DNA of 7,088 bases from Peptococcaceae bacterium (GCA_031264885.1 JAISDM010000146.1:1-7088); one strand, 5' to 3'; positions 1-5,846 are shown, counted from the stretch's first letter. The notes: generated by a model not told the origin, from the letters alone. Program-made: numbers and translations.

Positions 1-1917
1 TTCGCGGCAAAGCGACTCCCGGTTTGCGCGGCGCCGCGTCCAGGTGGGGGGCAGGCGCCGGGCGTCGCCTAAGCCCAGCAGAATATCGAGAATATGCAGA
101 ACCGGCTTGCCGGCCCGGGCAAAGGTATCCCGGCAGTTCGCGCAATAGGTCACATAAACCGTCTCCGGATCGGCTTGCCGGCCCCCGGTCACAGCGCGGG
201 CCATAGCGGGGTTCGCAATCTCATACTGCCCGCCCCACCCGCAGCAAACGGCGTCCGCGGATTCCGGCGGATCGGGCGAAAGCGCGCAGCCCGCGGCGGC
301 GGCAAGCCTCCGCACGCTCCGCTGTGTCTCGGGATCGAAGCGGCTTGAGCATGGGTCAAAAATACTCACGGCCAGCCCCTCCCCGGCGGGCGCGGCGTCC
401 CATTCCATCTGATAAAGCGAAACCGTTTTGATCTCCGGCAGGGTTTCGGCCAGCATCTTCCCGCAGGTAGCGCAGGCGCAGATGAGGACGGGTTCCCCCA
501 GCCTCCGCCACACCTCCCTGAGACGGTCCAAGACCTCGGCGTGAAGCGCCTCGTCGCCCGCCCAATAAGCGGGAGCGCCGCAGCAAGCCGCCAGAAGGCC
601 CACCGTGGGTTTCGTCCGTTTTAACCGCTCATAGGCAAGGGTTACATACCGCGGATCGGAAGCCCCCAACTGGCAGCCGGGGAAAAACACGTACCCGCGT
701 TCCCCGTTATCCTCAGCCCCTTTTACGATCATCGCGGTTTCGCCGTTGGCATGCGCCATATCCTCCAGCCAAAAAGCGGAGAACACCTTCGGCATCTCGC
801 CTTTTTTCACCATGACCCGGCGGGCGTCGAGAATCAAAGCCTTGACGTCCACATTCCGCGGGCAAACCTCGCCGCAGACGCCGCATTGATCGCAGCTGGC
901 CAGCATGCGGGTGGCCAAGTGGTGGTAAAACAGGTCGGTGGCCCAAACCGTACCTTCCGTCATCTCGGCGATCTTATCGGGATAGCGCCGGTAAAAAGCC
1001 ATCAGCGGGCATTTGCGCTGGCATATATCGCAGTCGCAGCGCAGACAGCGCCCGGCCTCGGCCAGAGCCTGCGCCTGGGTGTAGAGCCCGCCGGCCTCCG
1101 GCTCCACCGCCGGCAAATAAACCAGCTTCACGGGATCCGGCCGGTTCCCGACGGGAAGCGGCGGCACATCGTCCTCCATGCGGCCGGTTTTGAGATAGCC
1201 CTCGATCCGCTCAGCGGCGTCCCTGCCGTCGCGGATGGCGCTCACAGCGTCTCCCCCCAGAATGCTTCCGCCGATAAACACGCCGTCCGCGGAGGTGAAG
1301 TATCCCCGCCTCCCCTCAAGCGCGCCGAAATCCTCGCCGCCCTGCCCGGTGGCGATGTAAACAGCGTCGGCCTCCATCCGGGAGAGACCGGTGATCTTCG
1401 TTCCGCCCTTGAATTCCCATTTCTCCTGCCCGAACTGGTTCTCAATGTCCGCGAGGAATATCTCCCTCTCAGGCAAGTCAAGAAGGGAGCCGCCTATGCT
1501 CTCCCTCTGATCGAAGACGGTCACCCGGTATTTCCGCGAGGCCAGCCGGAGCGCGCAGGCAAGCCCACCGGGCCCGGCGCCGATTATGACGACACTCTTG
1601 CCTTTGTCCGGCACGTTCAGCCTGACCGGCGCCTTCTGCCGGGCAAACTGTACCGCGGCAAGCTCCAGCAAGTTCCTCCGCACCGGCGCGTCCGTCTCTT
1701 TCCGGCAGCACCCGCCGCGGCAGGCGGCGGAACACAGCCGGGAAACGATCTCGGGAAAAAGCACCGTATCGCGGTATACGCGGTAAGCGGCGTCGAACCT
1801 GCCGCGGATCAGTTTTTCCGTAAAATCGCGCACATCGAAGCGAAAGGGACAGAGTCCGGCGCAGTCAGGTAAATTACCGTGTATGCAGTTTTTGGTCATA
1901 TCCCGGTAGTAGCCCAT
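1..1917 (-). CDS. FAD/Fe-S oxidoreductase fused to two HdrB-like CCG domains (pyridine nucleotide-disulfide oxidoreductase/dicluster-binding type); C-terminus off the window
   Basis: The open frame gives 639 residues and runs off the left edge without a stop. Seen in order: an N-terminal Cys-rich segment resembling the GltD/PreT Fe-S domain (C11, C19, C23, C62, C66, C70, C71); an FAD-binding GAGPGG at 113-118 with VFD at 134-136; the ATG motif of flavoprotein disulfide reductases (DAVYIATG, 184-191); a GVFIGGS segment at 212-218; a Cys cluster at C291/C294/C296/C299/C303; a classic CxxCxxCxxxCP at C342-C352; then two complete CCG motifs (C415, C445-C446, C482/C485 and C523, C558-C559, C592/C595), which in HdrB-type proteins bind noncubane [4Fe-4S] clusters. 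The roughly 110-residue NAD(P)H domain normally found after the ATG motif is missing. The ATG at 1917 was chosen because AGGGGG lies 6 nt upstream. No promoter was seen in the 80-nt gap after the molybdenum hydroxylase gene, so co-transcription is likely. The role is inferred: cytoplasmic electron transfer, possibly as partner of that hydroxylase. The C-terminus looks close to its natural end. Confidence 0.85.
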   Translation of the reverse strand, partial: MGYYRDMTKNCIHGNLPDCAGLCPFRFDVRDFTEKLIRGRFDAAYRVYRDTVLFPEIVSRLCSAACRGGCCRKETDAPVRRNLLELAAVQFARQKAPVRLNVPDKGKSVVIIGAGPGGLACALRLASRKYRVTVFDQRESIGGSLLDLPEREIFLADIENQFGQEKWEFKGGTKITGLSRMEADAVYIATGQGGEDFGALEGRRGYFTSADGVFIGGSILGGDAVSAIRDGRDAAERIEGYLKTGRMEDDVPPLPVGNRPDPVKLVYLPAVEPEAGGLYTQAQALAEAGRCLRCDCDICQRKCPLMAFYRRYPDKIAEMTEGTVWATDLFYHHLATRMLASCDQCGVCGEVCPRNVDVKALILDARRVMVKKGEMPKVFSAFWLEDMAHANGETAMIVKGAEDNGERGYVFFPGCQLGASDPRYVTLAYERLKRTKPTVGLLAACCGAPAYWAGDEALHAEVLDRLREVWRRLGEPVLICACATCGKMLAETLPEIKTVSLYQMEWDAAPAGEGLAVSIFDPCSSRFDPETQRSVRRLAAAAGCALSPDPPESADAVCCGWGGQYEIANPAMARAVTGGRQADPETVYVTYCANCRDTFARAGKPVLHILDILLGLGDARRLPPTWTRRRANRESLCRE

Positions 1918-1923
1918 ACATAA

Positions 1924-1929
1924 CCCCCT
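1924..1929 (-). promoter_or_regulatory. Ribosome binding site (AGGGGG) of the FAD/Fe-S/CCG gene
   Basis: AGGGGG sits 6 nt before the ATG at 1917. It decides between that ATG and another ATG at 1921 in a different frame; the 1921 frame stops after 15 codons, while the 1917 frame stays open to the window edge. Confidence 0.7.
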
Positions 1930-1943
1930 CAGGATTATTCAAA

Positions 1944-1966
1944 CCGGCGCGGGGAGCCCGCGCCGG
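1944..1966 (-). terminator. GC-rich hairpin between the molybdenum hydroxylase and FAD/Fe-S genes; attenuating terminator or mRNA-stabilising stem
   Basis: A perfect 10-bp inverted repeat (CCGGCGCGGG / CCCGCGCCGG) encloses a 3-nt loop. On the minus strand it is followed by TTTGAATAATCC, which is only weakly U-rich, so complete termination is doubtful. It starts about 30 nt after the hydroxylase stop and ends 26 nt before the next start codon. It could set the expression ratio of the two genes by partial termination, or mark a processing or stability boundary. The plus-strand tail has no T run. Confidence 0.5.
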
Positions 1967-1997
1967 ATCGAGAACCCATATTGTCAGACCGCCGTCA

Positions 1998-4880
1998 TCA
2001 GGAGGGAGGCCCGCCCATGACGCGGGGCGCCACGGGGTTGGCGATTACGTCGTCCACGGTGTCCCAGAAATCCGATCCCATATAATAAGGCTCGGGGGGC
2101 TCCGTCTTTCCGCCGGCGGCCACAACCGCCAGGCCCGCCTTGATTTTTTCCGGGCCGGCGGGCAGTTCATAGACGCGCACGCCGCAGGCGTTGTAGATCG
2201 CGTTCAGAATCGCCACATGCCCGCTGGACTGGAACATCTCGGAGCAGCCGGCGGACCCGAAGGGCGTCAGCCTCCGCGGATGGTCGAGGAAGTGGATGTC
2301 GATCCTGTCGGGAACGTCCACAGCCGTAGGCACACCGCTGCCTGCCAGGTTAGAGTGTTTTTTCACATCGTCGTAATCCTCGGAGAGGGCGAAACCGACC
2401 GAATGGGATAAGCCGCCGTATCCCTGGCCCAGAACAGCGTTCAGCGCCCCGGGGACGCCGATATCGCAGACACAGTCTATCCCCAGACATTTCACCTGGC
2501 CGCTCTGTGTGTCCACCTCTACCTCCGCCAGGTTCAGACAGTACATAAATGTGGGCAGCGGAGAACCCTCGCCCGTGTTGGGATCCAGGTCGTCCAAATC
2601 ATCATGGGCGCTGTTGTCATAGCGCGTCTCAAAGGTGGTGGCCAAGTCCGCCGCCTTCATCTCATCGTAGCTCCGGAAGCCGCCCTCTTCCTTGCGGCGG
2701 GCGTCCAGCATCATCGCCGCCGCGCGCACGATGGCGTTGCCGTTCATCATATGGGAACGGCTGCCCGCCGCCGGCCCGCTGTCCGGACAGGTCTTGGTGT
2801 CGTTGGTGCGGATATGCACCTGATCAGGCGTCAGTTTCAGCTCCTTGAGCGCCGTCAGGGTCAGGGTCAAGTTGCCGACGTCGCCGCCCTGGCCCATCTC
2901 CTCCCAGGTATTGTAGACGGCCACGCTGTCGTCCGGCAGCAGTTCCAAGCGGACGCCCGCGCTGTCCATACGGCCGGTGGAGCAGTTGTAACCGCCGAAA
3001 GAGATGCCGACGCCGCGGCGCTTCTCCGGCGTATCCGCCGCTTTCGCCCTAGCCAGCGCAGCTTCGTAAAGCGGACGGGCTTTGTCCAGCAATTCCACCG
3101 CCGAAATCTCACGGAAAGGCCGGCTGTTCATATTCAAATCGCCGGGCCGGGCCGCGTTGATATAGCGAAACTCCAGGGGGTCGATGCCGGCCTTCTCGGC
3201 GAGCATATCCATCATGCTTTCCGAGCAGGTAAATGTCTGGGGCCCGCCATAACCGCGATAAGTAATCTCATAATTGTGATTCGTGAACGCCTCGCGGTTC
3301 AGCCCCACGATATTGGGAATATTGTAGGGCCAGCCGCAGTAGATGGCCATCCTCTGCATCAGTCCCTCGCCAAAGCCGGCGTAAGGCCCGATGTCCACAC
3401 CTTGATCATATTGGAAAGCGGTGATCTTGCCCTTCTCATCGCAAGCCATCGTAGCGTTCGAATAGGATGGGGCGCGCTTCCCGGAGAAATGCTGAAACTC
3501 CTCCCAGCTGAACGAGAGGGAAACCGGCCTGCCCGTGGCCACCGTAGCGAAGGCGCAGAGCGCCCAGGACGCGGCGGACATGGCCCAGCCGAAAGCGGCG
3601 CCGGTGGGATTCTGTATGATCCGGATGTTAAAGGGATCCAGCCCCAAGGCGCCCGCCATCATAAAGCGGTTCCCCGTGACGAGCTGCGACTTGCACTGGA
3701 TGGTGAGCATGCCGTCCGTGTCATAATAACTCTGTATAACATCGCCCTCGATGCTGAGATGAGGCTCGCGGGTGGAATGGAAGGAACCCGTGACCGAATG
3801 CGCCGATTTCGCGATGGTCTCCGGAATGTTCTGGTAGTCGCCCTTCAAGACAGGCTGCATCCCATACTGGTTGGGCGCGCCTTCCTGGACGCTCACGGCG
3901 CCGGGCGCGACGGCGTCCAAGTAGTTCAGATATTCGGGCAGCTGCTCCAGCTCCACCTTCACCGCCTGAGCCGCCGCCCGGGCGTGGGCGTTTGTATCGG
4001 CAAGCACCAGCGCCACCACGTCGCCGTAACGGCGGATCTTCTTGTTCGCCAGCACCGGCTGCGAAGGCGCGGGGCATTTGGACCGGGCATGGGACGTCAT
4101 CCCCCCCAGTTCGTTAGGCCCGGTGATGTCCTTCGCGGTCAAAACCCGGAACACCCCCGGCATCTTCTCGGCTTCCTGGGTGTCAATGGAAAGGATGTTG
4201 GCGTGATGCGCCAGCTTCGGCTGCACGATGGCCGCGTAAAGGGTTTCGCCCGGCATCTTAAGCGCGATGTCGTCCCCGTAATCGCACAGGCCCGTGACCT
4301 TTGACAGCGCGTCGGGCCGCGGAATGGCGGTGCCGTAATATTCCCCGTCTTCCGGCGGCCGGTAGGTAATATCTTCGACGGTGAGTTCTCCCCGAACCAC
4401 CTTGGCCGCCAGCATCACCGCGTCGACAATCTGTTTGTAGCCGGTGCAGCGGCAGATATTGCGATGCCGCCGGAACCATTCGCGAACCTCGGCGCGGCTG
4501 GGATCCGGATTCTTCAAAAGCAGCGCGTAAGCGGACACGACAAAACCGGGGGTGCAGAATCCGCACTGCACTCCGCCGCACGTCATCAAGGCTACCTGGA
4601 TAGGGTGCAGGTGAGTGGGCGTACCGATGCCCTCGACGGTTATAATCTCGCTGTACTCCTCGATGTTCTTCATTTTTCTCGTACAGGAGCGCGCCAAATC
4701 GCCGTTCACAATTACCGAACACGCGCCGCAGACGCCTGTTCCGCAGCCGACCTTCACCCCCGTGAGTCCGAGGCGCCGAAGCACATCCGCCAGACTGTCG
4801 GTTTCCGGATTGACCACCGACATGCGCTTAGCGCCGTTGACAGTCAGCCAGATTTTATTCAATTGTGCTGTCTGAGACAT
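1998..4880 (-). CDS. mop: Molybdopterin-dependent aldehyde oxidoreductase, MOP type (xanthine oxidase family, no FAD domain)
   Basis: The 960-residue protein aligns from memory along its length with Desulfovibrio gigas aldehyde oxidoreductase (907 residues), which oxidises aldehydes to carboxylates at a molybdopterin cytosine dinucleotide centre. Seen: a plant-type [2Fe-2S] set C46/C51/C54/C66; a helical-domain [2Fe-2S] set C106/C109/C143/C145; molybdenum-domain motifs AFGW (429-432), RGYGGPQ (542-548), GQGGDVGN (663-670) and DSGPAAGSR (700-708); and the catalytic base E881 in GCSEMF, equivalent to Glu869 of the D. gigas enzyme. No FAD domain or CO-dehydrogenase-M-like subunit is nearby, so electrons must leave to a separate acceptor. 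About 40 residues extend beyond the D. gigas C-terminus. The ATG at 4880 overlaps the stop of an upstream small ORF (TAATG) and has AGGAGG 7 nt upstream. The gene ends in tandem TGA codons (2000-1995). The aldehyde substrate is unknown, two pocket positions differ from MOP, and the gene symbol rests on family membership only. Confidence 0.92.
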   Translation of the reverse strand: MSQTAQLNKIWLTVNGAKRMSVVNPETDSLADVLRRLGLTGVKVGCGTGVCGACSVIVNGDLARSCTRKMKNIEEYSEIITVEGIGTPTHLHPIQVALMTCGGVQCGFCTPGFVVSAYALLLKNPDPSRAEVREWFRRHRNICRCTGYKQIVDAVMLAAKVVRGELTVEDITYRPPEDGEYYGTAIPRPDALSKVTGLCDYGDDIALKMPGETLYAAIVQPKLAHHANILSIDTQEAEKMPGVFRVLTAKDITGPNELGGMTSHARSKCPAPSQPVLANKKIRRYGDVVALVLADTNAHARAAAQAVKVELEQLPEYLNYLDAVAPGAVSVQEGAPNQYGMQPVLKGDYQNIPETIAKSAHSVTGSFHSTREPHLSIEGDVIQSYYDTDGMLTIQCKSQLVTGNRFMMAGALGLDPFNIRIIQNPTGAAFGWAMSAASWALCAFATVATGRPVSLSFSWEEFQHFSGKRAPSYSNATMACDEKGKITAFQYDQGVDIGPYAGFGEGLMQRMAIYCGWPYNIPNIVGLNREAFTNHNYEITYRGYGGPQTFTCSESMMDMLAEKAGIDPLEFRYINAARPGDLNMNSRPFREISAVELLDKARPLYEAALARAKAADTPEKRRGVGISFGGYNCSTGRMDSAGVRLELLPDDSVAVYNTWEEMGQGGDVGNLTLTLTALKELKLTPDQVHIRTNDTKTCPDSGPAAGSRSHMMNGNAIVRAAAMMLDARRKEEGGFRSYDEMKAADLATTFETRYDNSAHDDLDDLDPNTGEGSPLPTFMYCLNLAEVEVDTQSGQVKCLGIDCVCDIGVPGALNAVLGQGYGGLSHSVGFALSEDYDDVKKHSNLAGSGVPTAVDVPDRIDIHFLDHPRRLTPFGSAGCSEMFQSSGHVAILNAIYNACGVRVYELPAGPEKIKAGLAVVAAGGKTEPPEPYYMGSDFWDTVDDVIANPVAPRVMGGPPS

Positions 4881-4996
4881 TAACCTTCCTCCTCCAAAGA
4901 TTCATTAGATTCATTTTTTTCGGAAGCGGAAATCGGCGCCACGCCCGAGTCAGCCGGCGTGAGGTCAATCAAAAAGCGCTTCCGGGTTCCGGTCAT
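4880..4996 (-). CDS. 38-aa small ORF translationally coupled to the molybdenum hydroxylase gene
   Basis: ATG at 4996 to TAA at 4882-4880, with AAAGGAGG ending 5 nt before the start, which is an almost ideal ribosome binding site. The TAA shares its last A with the ATG of the hydroxylase gene. The peptide has a basic start (MTGTRKRFLIDL), a middle containing ADSGVAP, and an acidic, polar end with NESNES and LEEEG. I recognise no family, and there is no signal peptide, Cys pair or membrane segment. The last codons also form the ribosome binding site of the next gene, which may explain the acidic tail. It is either a genuine small protein or a leader whose translation feeds ribosomes to the hydroxylase start. 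An in-frame ATG at 5023 would add 9 residues but has no ribosome binding site. Confidence 0.65.
   Translation of the reverse strand: MTGTRKRFLIDLTPADSGVAPISASEKNESNESLEEEG
4884..4895 (-). promoter_or_regulatory. Ribosome binding site of the molybdenum hydroxylase gene, inside the small ORF
   Basis: The purine run GGAGGAGGAAGG contains AGGAGG (4893-4888) 7 nt before the ATG at 4880. It encodes the final residues of the upstream small ORF, so ribosomes finishing that ORF would cover and then vacate the site, as expected for translational coupling. Confidence 0.8.
4898..4915 (-). repeat. Perfect 9-bp tandem duplication encoding NES-NES in the small ORF
   Basis: AATGAATCT occurs twice back to back on the minus strand and is in frame with the small ORF, giving residues 28-33. 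It lies next to a run of seven A residues (plus-strand T at 4914-4920). The unit is a multiple of three, so copy-number change would keep the frame and the coupling to the downstream gene. Confidence 0.8.
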
Positions 4997-5001
4997 ACCG
5001 T

Positions 5002-5009
5002 CCTCCTTT
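5002..5009 (-). promoter_or_regulatory. Strong ribosome binding site of the small ORF (AAAGGAGG)
   Basis: AAAGGAGG closely matches the complement of the 16S rRNA 3' end and lies 5 nt before the ATG at 4996. Its strength is the main argument that the 38-codon ORF is translated. Confidence 0.75.
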
Positions 5010-5017
5010 CGCGGCGA

Positions 5018-5039
5018 AATCATAACCAGCATTCATAAC
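5018..5039 (-). repeat. Two 9-bp direct repeats in the 5' untranslated region of the small ORF/hydroxylase operon
   Basis: On the plus strand AATCATAAC (5018-5026) and ATTCATAAC (5031-5039) match at 8 of 9 positions with a 13-bp period. They lie just downstream of the predicted transcription start. This could be a regulator site or chance in AT-rich DNA; nothing else supports a function. Confidence 0.3.
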
Positions 5040-5043
5040 TAAC

Positions 5044-5064
5044 ATATAATTTAGAATATTATAT
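5044..5064. promoter_or_regulatory. Palindrome overlapping the -10 region, possible operator
   Basis: ATATAAT and its exact reverse complement ATTATAT are separated by 7 nt, with the right arm containing the -10 box. A regulator dimer bound here would block polymerase. The arms are AT-only, so chance is a real alternative. The sequence does not match the consensus sites I know for Rex, Fnr/Crp or GlnR/TnrA. Confidence 0.3.
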
Positions 5065-5086
5065 CATCTTAAATAACAAATTGAAA
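5058..5086 (-). promoter_or_regulatory. Extended -10 promoter of the small ORF - molybdenum hydroxylase operon
   Basis: On the minus strand TATAAT (5063-5058) is a perfect -10 preceded by TGA (5066-5064), giving an extended -10 (TGnTATAAT). The hexamer 17 nt upstream, TTTCAA (5086-5081), is a poor -35, as is common for extended -10 promoters. Transcription would start near 5051, leaving about 55 nt before the small ORF. That leader is too short for a molybdenum cofactor riboswitch, and none was seen. Confidence 0.7.
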
Positions 5087-5101
5087 GTAAAACTCAATAA
5101 A

Positions 5102-5668
5102 TTACACATCTTTTTTGCCGGCGCCTAAAAGTTTCAGATACACGTCCTCCATCAGCGCGTCGCACACAGCCGCCGAAGCGAAATATATAAAATTCGCGTC
5201 ATGCTCAGGTCTGCTCCTGTTGCGGGCGTACAGAGCCAGCGACTCCTCAAAGAACGCCCTGACGTCCTCCTCCAGCCGCGGAAGCCTGGGATTGCCGCGC
5301 CGCGAGTGCAAAAACGCCTGATAGAGCGCCCTTTCATATTGATAATGCTGAACCGTCTTGTGAAACAATTTTTCATTATAATGCACATACGTAAAAAAAT
5401 CCCCCGTGTAATGGAGCATCATGCCCAATTTATAGCTGAATACATTCAAACTGTGAAACAGGCGCGCCTTCTTCATGGCCTTCCAGTCCCGGTAAAAATA
5501 CGGGAAACTGTCCCTATACGTATGCGGTATTTTTTTCTGGGACCGGAACTTCAAATCCGGCCTGATATTCCCATAATAAAAATATCCCTCGCTGAGTTTT
5601 ACCTTGTATTTCTTATAAATATGGCGCTCCATAGCGGCCGCGACAAACAAATGGGTCTGCACATTCAT
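5102..5668 (-). CDS. Zinc-dependent phospholipase C family protein (PLC/S1-P1 nuclease fold)
   Basis: The 188-residue, largely helical protein carries what looks like the complete metal-ligand series of Bacillus cereus phospholipase C: H6, D38 (GNIRPD), H49, then H86-x3-D90-x5-H96 in LHYTGDFFTYVH, and H108-x3-E112 in HYQYE. The last two blocks match the spacing of the B. cereus residues H118/D122/H128 and H142/E146. In that family three zinc ions hydrolyse a phosphodiester. There is no signal peptide and the N-terminal Trp ligand of secreted enzymes is absent, so a cytoplasmic phosphodiesterase or lipid-head-group hydrolase is possible; the substrate is unknown. The start at 5668 is supported by AAGGAG ending 9 nt upstream. 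The gene has its own promoter and follows a terminator, so it is probably transcribed alone. No clear terminator follows it before the hydroxylase promoter. Its N-terminal half is richer in Lys, Tyr and Phe than the neighbouring proteins. Confidence 0.85.
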   Translation of the reverse strand: MNVQTHLFVAAAMERHIYKKYKVKLSEGYFYYGNIRPDLKFRSQKKIPHTYRDSFPYFYRDWKAMKKARLFHSLNVFSYKLGMMLHYTGDFFTYVHYNEKLFHKTVQHYQYERALYQAFLHSRRGNPRLPRLEEDVRAFFEESLALYARNRSRPEHDANFIYFASAAVCDALMEDVYLKLLGAGKKDV

Positions 5669-5683
5669 AAGGAGAATCTCCTT
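5669..5683 (-). promoter_or_regulatory. Ribosome binding site inside a perfect inverted repeat, just before the phospholipase-like gene
   Basis: The mRNA reads AAGGAG-AUU-CUCCUU immediately followed by AUG, so the ribosome binding site can pair with its exact complement in a 6-bp stem with a 3-nt loop. Sequestration would lower initiation; upstream translation, a protein or temperature could relieve it. The stem is small and half A-U, so it may be only marginally stable. Confidence 0.55.
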
Positions 5684-5697
5684 TTTTTATTACCCTT

Positions 5698-5726
5698 ACT
5701 CTATCAAATTCCCGGCAGACCGTCAA
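5698..5726 (-). promoter_or_regulatory. Sigma-A-type promoter of the phospholipase-like gene
   Basis: TTGACG (5726-5721, 5 of 6 to consensus) and TAGAGT (5703-5698, 4 of 6) are separated by the optimal 17 nt on the minus strand. Transcription would start near 5690, giving a leader of about 22 nt that contains the ribosome-binding-site hairpin. It lies downstream of the terminator of the preceding gene, as expected for an independent unit. Confidence 0.65.
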
Positions 5727-5779
5727 CAGCAAAGCTATCTCCGTGATTCACGATTCGGCAAGTCTTCCCCTGCCCCTCC

Positions 5780-5820
5780 ATACAATACAAAACGGGAGAC
5801 GGCATTCTGCCGCCTCCCGT
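5780..5820 (-). terminator. Intrinsic terminator of the aldehyde dehydrogenase gene
   Basis: On the minus strand a 13-bp stem (5820-5808 with 5804-5792, one G-U pair, loop GAA) is followed by TTTTGTATTGTAT. The stem begins 26 nt after the stop codon at 5847. The plus-strand side has no T run, so it acts only on minus-strand transcripts. Confidence 0.88.
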
Positions 5821-5846
5821 CTTGTCTCTGATATACTCTGATATTA

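Noticed and set aside
751..1872. Plus-strand ORF of 373 codons
   Set aside because: It is antisense to the FAD/Fe-S/CCG gene, has no recognisable domain, and is the usual by-product of high-GC codon bias.
1995..2000. Selenocysteine recoding at the TGA that ends the hydroxylase
   Set aside because: The next codon is also TGA, the protein already has all family motifs, and no SECIS-like stem directly follows the codon.
2604..4304. Plus-strand ORF of 566 codons
   Set aside because: It lies entirely opposite the molybdenum hydroxylase gene, whose conserved motifs prove the minus frame. The plus product is low-complexity and rich in Arg, His and Gly.
4971..4984. CcpA cre-like site around AAGCGCTT
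   Set aside because: Only about 10 of 14 positions match a typical cre. It sits inside the small ORF and has no other support.
4997..5051. Molybdenum cofactor riboswitch in the operon leader
   Set aside because: The leader is only about 55 nt and shows no multi-helix structure.
5669..5690. Plus-strand intrinsic terminator (short stem followed by T run)
   Set aside because: No plus-strand gene precedes it. The stem is only 6 bp, and the T run is the A-rich leader of the minus-strand gene.
5201..5746. Plus-strand ORF of 181 codons
   Set aside because: It is antisense to the phospholipase-like gene, whose zinc-ligand pattern is clear. It also runs through that gene's promoter region.
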